Below, piece after piece: positions 6,795 to 9,877 of a DNA stretch of 9,877 bases (positions are counted from its first letter, which is position 1; each line of letters begins with the position of its first letter). Both the position numbers and the translations under genes were made by a program. The notes beneath the pieces were generated by a model. The model was not told the DNA's origin and ran no database searches. It saw nothing but the letters and a program-made list of their open reading frames with translations. This DNA comes from Desulfonatronospira sp. (GTDB lineage Bacteria; Desulfobacterota; Desulfovibrionia; Desulfovibrionales; Desulfonatronovibrionaceae), in the NCBI GenBank assembly GCA_003563255.1, contig PWSL01000177.1, positions 1-9,877 of the forward strand, written 5' to 3'.

Positions 6795-6868
6795 CCTGGA
6801 TACATACCGCGGATGAGGTGGAAGCATGTGTATACCAGGTTCTTCATTCCTGGGATGTATAAGGAGGA
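6795..6868 (+). promoter_or_regulatory. Leader with alternative pairings and strong RBS for the SPFH gene
   Basis: Three related segments lie before the gene: A (6795-6804, CCTGGATACA), B (6829-6839, ending TATACCAGG) and C (6849-6861, CCTGGGATGTATA). B can pair with A (ten pairs, one bulge) or with C (nine pairs, four-base bulge), but not with both. The Shine-Dalgarno AAGGAGGA at 6861-6868 starts at the last base of C. The RBS is clear. A regulatory switch is only an inference. Confidence 0.45.
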
Positions 6869-6874
6869 TGCATC

Positions 6875-7999
6875 ATGACTGCAGACAATCTGGTTTTTCT
6901 TGAAAACATTGAATGGTTTGACAGAACCGGCAAAGAGCTTTTGCACCGCAAGCCCCAGAAAGGTTCCGGGGATATCAAGTTCGGGGCTCAGCTTACGGTG
7001 CGTGAAAGCCAGGCGGCCGTATTTTTCTACAAAGGCAAAGCTGTTGAAGTATTCGGTCCGGGAAGGCATACCCTGGTAACCGCCAATATTCCAGTTCTGA
7101 CCAAGCTGCTGAGTATGCCCTGGGCCTTCAACAGTCCCTTGAGGGCCGAGGTGTATTTTGTAAATATAAAGATTTTTACCAATCTCAAGTGGGGGACCAG
7201 AGACCCGGTGGCCTTTAAGGACAGCGAACTGGGCCTTGTCCGCCTCAGGGCCTTCGGGGTGTTCAACCTGCAGGTTGTTCAGCCCCTGCTGTTCGTAAAC
7301 AAACTGGTGGGCACCATGGGCATGTACACTACAGAAGAAATCGAAGAATATCTGAACAGAGTCATTGTTTCCAGGTTCAATGACTATATGGGAGATAATA
7401 TCGACTCCATTCTCAACCTGCCCTCCATGTACGATGAGCTTGCCCGTGGCTTGATGAAGAGGCTGCTGAAAGATTTTTCGCATTTCGGCCTGGGTCTGAC
7501 CCATCTGTATGTCAACTCCATAACCCCGCCCCCGGAAGTACAGCAGGCAATTGACGACCGCTCCCGCATGGGGGTTTTTGATGATATGAACAAGCTGATG
7601 CAGATGAAAGCCGCCATGTCCATGGAAAAGGCGGCCCAGGCTGAAGGAGGGGCCGGACAGGGCATGGGCATGGGCATGGGACTTATGATGCCTGCCATGT
7701 TCGCCCAGTATTTTGCAGCAGCCAGGCCGCAGCCTGAGGCCAAAGAAATGCAGCATCCTTGTCCGGGATGCGGCAAACCTGTACCTGATGAAGCCAGGTT
7801 TTGCAGTCATTGCGGTCAACAGCAGGTGGTATTTTCCGAGTGTGACAATTGTGGTAGAAATCTGGACCCGGATGCCAGATTCTGCTCAGGTTGCGGACAT
7901 CCGGCAGAAAAACAGTCCGGGCCAAAGTTCTGCACTCAATGTGGTTCTGAAAACCTGGCGGAATCTGTGTTTTGCAACCAGTGTGGTGAGAAGATTTAG
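6875..7999 (+). CDS. SPFH/stomatin-like protein with three zinc ribbons (YdjI/COG4260 type)
   Basis: This 374-residue protein has an SPFH (Band 7) core. Hallmarks are LTVRESQAAVFFYKGK, FGPGRHTLVTANIPVLTKLL, then VYFVNIKIF and TNLKWGTRDPV, which closely follow the pattern of Bacillus YdjI. A Met/Gly-rich linker (GQGMGMGMGLMMP) precedes three C-terminal zinc ribbons with cysteine sets C296/C299/C310/C313, C323/C326/C337/C340 and C353/C356/C367/C370. There is no N-terminal membrane helix, so membrane contact would be peripheral or through a partner. SPFH proteins form oligomeric membrane-associated scaffolds. YdjI is linked to recruitment of envelope-stress factors, and the same role here is inference. 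The family has also been labelled 'virion core protein' in databases, which should not be read as phage origin. A strong RBS sits six bases before the start. The next gene also carries zinc ribbons and may be its partner. Confidence 0.93.
   Translation: MTADNLVFLENIEWFDRTGKELLHRKPQKGSGDIKFGAQLTVRESQAAVFFYKGKAVEVFGPGRHTLVTANIPVLTKLLSMPWAFNSPLRAEVYFVNIKIFTNLKWGTRDPVAFKDSELGLVRLRAFGVFNLQVVQPLLFVNKLVGTMGMYTTEEIEEYLNRVIVSRFNDYMGDNIDSILNLPSMYDELARGLMKRLLKDFSHFGLGLTHLYVNSITPPPEVQQAIDDRSRMGVFDDMNKLMQMKAAMSMEKAAQAEGGAGQGMGMGMGLMMPAMFAQYFAAARPQPEAKEMQHPCPGCGKPVPDEARFCSHCGQQQVVFSECDNCGRNLDPDARFCSGCGHPAEKQSGPKFCTQCGSENLAESVFCNQCGEKI
7660..7680 (+). repeat. In-frame hexanucleotide GGGCAT repeat
   Basis: Three GGGCAT units plus GGG lie inside the SPFH gene and encode the Gly-Met run of the linker before the zinc ribbons. 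Six-base units keep the reading frame, so slippage would change linker length without breaking the protein. Confidence 0.7.
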
Positions 8000-8042
8000 A
8001 CTTGCTCTTGAAGTCCTGTCATAAAATACAAGAAATTGATAT

Positions 8043-8082
8043 CAGTTAGGGGACTATCCCCGGGCCGGTTCCGGTACCCCCT
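8043..8082. repeat. GC-rich palindromic stretch after the SPFH gene
   Basis: A GGGGA/TCCCC hairpin with loop CTA lies at 8049-8061, followed by CCGG-TT-CCGG (8065-8074) and a CCCCCTGA that can pair with TCAGTTAGGGG. It looks like a degenerate repeat. No T-run follows, so I do not call it a terminator. Confidence 0.35.
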
Positions 8083-8116
8083 GAATGATTACTACTGACC
8101 CACAACCTGCAGCAGA

Positions 8117-8253
8117 GTATCTGTTTAGCGATTTTAGGAAAGCAGGGGACAGGCACCCCCGCACTTATTTTTCTGAAGGATGTTTGACAGTATTACAAAA
8201 TAAGTGCGGGGAGAGCCAGTCCCCATGCCACATCCAAAGCGCTAAACAGATAC
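8117..8253. repeat. Composite palindrome with 14-bp arms enclosing element copy 3
   Basis: GTATCTGTTTAGCG at 8117-8130 and its exact reverse complement at 8240-8253 flank the 80-bp element, with nearly equal spacers of 14 and 15 bases. The right arm ends 17 bases before the start codon of the next gene and contains most of the CTAAACAGATACAC motif that also precedes the cyclase. Together with 8043-8082 it fills most of the 271-base gap. Confidence 0.8.
8145..8224 (-). repeat. 80-bp REP/MITE-like element, copy 3 (inverted)
   Basis: Read on the + strand it begins GGGGACAGGCACCCCC and ends GGGGAGAGCCAGTCCCC, the opposite orientation to copies 1 and 2. The inner arms GCACTTATTTT and AAAATAAGTGC are perfect complements, making this the best-preserved stem of the three. 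Its centre matches copy 1 over the GTCAAACATCCTTCAG block. Confidence 0.85.
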
Positions 8254-8270
8254 ACAGCATGATAACCTGA

Positions 8271-9509
8271 ATGCGCCGTCAATCAAAAATCCTTATCGAC
8301 CATCAATGTCCCCAGTGCGGGGCTCCGGCTGTTCTCGAGGAGACGGATCACCTGTTTTCCTGCGAATACTGCCGGGTCAAGTCGTTTCTCATAAGCAAAG
8401 ACTATTTCAGATATATTATTCCCGACTCAGCCCCCGGAGAAAAGGATCTCATATACTTTCCCTACTGGAGGTTCAAGGGGTGCCTGTTTTCATCCACTCC
8501 CAGAGGAATAAAAAAAAGGATCCTGGATATCAGCAGCAAGTCTTTGAACTCGGATAACTTCCCCCTGTCCCTGGGCCTGAGACCTCAGACCCAGAGGCTC
8601 AAGTTTCTCTCCCCGGATAAAAAAGGCCTTTTTCTGCAACCGGACGTTTCTTTCGGCGATGTCCTTGGTACGACAACAAAAAGGTTCAGATCCAGCCTGC
8701 CAGGGCCTGTATTCCTCAACAGCTTTATCGGGGATACCATCAGCATGATTTATGCTCCGTTTTATCTTCAGCAGGGCGAGGTCATGGATGCAGTCCTGAA
8801 CCGTGTGGCAACTACTGCCGCATACGGGGAGACCAGGCTGGAAGATTACACTGCCTCAGATCCCGGGTGGAGAATCAAATTCATACCCGCCCTTTGTCCT
8901 GCATGCGGTTGGGATATAGACGGTTGCAGGGACAGCCTGGCTTTTACCTGTCACAATTGCAACTCCATGTGGCTTCAATCCAAAGACAGGTTCATCCCCC
9001 TTGAATTCGCCACCATGCCTTACAGTCAGAACAACATGCTTTATCTGCCGTTTTACAGGATAGAAACGGACATCTCGGGGCTGGACCTGAAGTCTGCTTC
9101 AGACCTGATCCGCCTGGCCAATCTGCCAAGAATGGTGCAGGACAGCTGCAGAAAACAAAAGTTTTATTTCTGGACCCCGGCTTTTAAAATTCGCCCCAAA
9201 GAGCTTCTCGGGTTTGCAACCGGACTTACCCTCTCCCAGCCCCAGGAAGACTGGCATAAGGACCCGCCCGGGCAAAAAACCCATCCGGTCACCCTGTCCG
9301 CTTCAGATGCTGCAGGGTTGACCAAAGTGGTCCTGGCCGACTTTCTAAGGCCCGTTTCATTGCTCCATAATTTAAGACAGATAAAGATCATGCCCCGTCA
9401 ATACCTTCTGGTATACCTGCCCTTTGACTCCCGGGGAAATGAACTTTACCAGCAACACTACAGAATGCGCCTGAACAGAAACGTGTTGAACTATGCTGCT
9501 TATCTGTAA
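8271..9509 (+). CDS. Protein of unknown function with two zinc ribbons and internal duplication
   Basis: I do not recognise this 412-residue protein. It has two zinc-ribbon motifs with identical spacing: C13/C16/C31/C34 and C209/C212/C227/C230. Each is followed exactly 30 residues after its last cysteine by the proline of a Tyr-x-Pro strand (IYFPYWRFKG at 61-70, LYLPFYRIET at 257-266). Similar strands occur at 160-165 (IYAPFY) and 381-385 (VYLPF). The two halves are thus offset by 196 residues and look like an ancient duplication. No signal peptide or membrane helix is visible. The start at 8271 directly follows an in-frame TGA. No Shine-Dalgarno is visible, and the first ribbon starts at residue 13, so a later start is unlikely. 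Its place after the zinc-ribbon SPFH gene suggests a working partnership, similar in outline to Bacillus ydjG with ydjI. That is an inference. Confidence 0.85.
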   Translation: MRRQSKILIDHQCPQCGAPAVLEETDHLFSCEYCRVKSFLISKDYFRYIIPDSAPGEKDLIYFPYWRFKGCLFSSTPRGIKKRILDISSKSLNSDNFPLSLGLRPQTQRLKFLSPDKKGLFLQPDVSFGDVLGTTTKRFRSSLPGPVFLNSFIGDTISMIYAPFYLQQGEVMDAVLNRVATTAAYGETRLEDYTASDPGWRIKFIPALCPACGWDIDGCRDSLAFTCHNCNSMWLQSKDRFIPLEFATMPYSQNNMLYLPFYRIETDISGLDLKSASDLIRLANLPRMVQDSCRKQKFYFWTPAFKIRPKELLGFATGLTLSQPQEDWHKDPPGQKTHPVTLSASDAAGLTKVVLADFLRPVSLLHNLRQIKIMPRQYLLVYLPFDSRGNELYQQHYRMRLNRNVLNYAAYL

Positions 9510-9763
9510 GAACTGGACAGTCAAAAGTTTTTTTGTAACCATCTGTTTGTATTTTTTTTTATAGCAGATCAGTATGTCTTTAAGGCCAGACCAGATATCT
9601 ATCCAAATTTATTGACTTTATTTCTTTCAACCAAGAACGAAGAACCAAGAACTATGAACTCTCAAGTTTAAGAATCAAGTTTTCAGATCTTATCGCGTCC
9701 TGCCCTACTGCCGGAAATGTTTCTATTGCGTACCCCCTTGCTTGGTTACCGGGGTTCACCCCT
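9510..9763. other. Gene-free A/T-rich stretch after the zinc-ribbon gene
   Basis: No coding region is supported here. T-runs occur at about 9528-9534 and 9552-9560, without a convincing GC stem before them, so termination is only possible. A 25-base AACCAAGAAC repeat lies at 9629-9653, and a small GGGGT/ACCCC hairpin at 9751-9762 leads into the palindrome cluster. Confidence 0.4.
9629..9653. repeat. AACCAAGAAC direct repeat, copy 2
   Basis: Two AACCAAGAAC units are separated by GAAG. The block matches 4696-4720 at 22 of 25 positions, and the G-to-A difference appears in both units, as if the two were changed together. Confidence 0.6.
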
Positions 9764-9873
9764 CGTTCCCAGGCTCCAGCCTGGGAACGTTTAGTTCTTG
9801 CGGCTCCAGCCGCTTCTTCAAAATGTGGCTGGAGCCACAAAAAAATGGTGTTCCCAGGCTGGAGCCTGGGAAC
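9764..9873. repeat. Mirrored cluster of four palindromes with a GGCTCCAGCC core
   Basis: Four palindromes share the core GGCTCCAGCC or its complement. They are 9764-9789 (GTTCCCAGGCT arms, loop CC), 9800-9813 (GCGGCT/AGCCGC, loop CC), 9825-9838 (GTGGCT/AGCCAC, loop GG) and 9850-9873 (GTTCCCAGGCT arms, loop GG). The loop order CC, CC, GG, GG makes the whole cluster an inverted repeat of hairpins, like a BIME. The inner pair differ by a compensated C-G to T-A change. The cluster runs to within four bases of the window end and may continue beyond it. Confidence 0.85.
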
Positions 9874-9877
9874 AAGA

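Noticed and set aside
6725..7819. Long minus-strand open frame (364 codons) over the SPFH gene
   Set aside because: It is antisense to a gene with a strong RBS and clear SPFH and zinc-ribbon motifs. Its translation has no family-like pattern.
8085..8270. 61-codon frame in phase with the zinc-ribbon gene, ending in TGA directly before its ATG; possible read-through or selenocysteine
   Set aside because: Most of it runs through the repeat element, so the peptide is unlikely to be real. No selenocysteine hairpin logic was seen. Only the last three codons are kept as a possible re-initiation frame.

Overview
The window looks like a bacterial chromosome segment. Genus-level placement from one window is weak. 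A GT35 glycogen phosphorylase, a YuxH-type EAL/HDOD protein, a Cache-PAS-GGDEF cyclase and an SPFH/zinc-ribbon protein, combined with gaps full of palindromic repeats, would fit a Desulfobacterota (former deltaproteobacterial) genome. That placement is an inference from family content and repeat style.

Layout: five complete genes, all on the + strand. (1) glgP, glycogen phosphorylase, 191-2677. (2) An HDOD protein with a degenerate EAL half, 2976-4247. (3) A membrane diguanylate cyclase, 4788-6722, with a double-Cache sensor, HAMP, PAS and GGEEF. (4) A stomatin/prohibitin-type SPFH protein of the YdjI/COG4260 kind with three C-terminal zinc ribbons, 6875-7999. (5) An unrecognised 412-residue protein with two identically spaced zinc ribbons, 8271-9509. 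No RNA gene, CRISPR array or transposase was found. The large antisense open frames over glgP and the SPFH gene are shadows.

The gaps (2678-2975, 4248-4787, 6723-6874, 8000-8270, 9510-9877) hold several families of short palindromes. Three copies of a 79-80 bp element with near-matching GC-rich ends lie at 2726-2804, 4547-4625 and 8145-8224. Two of them sit inside a second, larger palindrome, one with 20-bp arms and one with 14-bp arms. There is also a covarying head-to-head REP pair (4299-4388), three copies of a GTTCCCAGGCT-armed palindrome, and a mirrored four-palindrome cluster at the right edge (9764-9873). The palindromes look like REP/BIME sequences of the kind mobilised by REP-associated tyrosine transposases. 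No such transposase is encoded here.

How the genes relate: genes 2 and 3 are both signalling proteins from cyclic-di-GMP-related families, but palindromic DNA separates them and they need not be co-transcribed. Genes 4 and 5 form the most interesting pair. A zinc-ribbon SPFH scaffold is followed by a protein with a duplicated zinc-ribbon plus Tyr-x-Pro strand unit, recalling the Bacillus ydjG/ydjH/ydjI membrane-stress set. Genes 3 and 5 both start without a visible Shine-Dalgarno and share a 14-bp sequence just upstream of the start codon.
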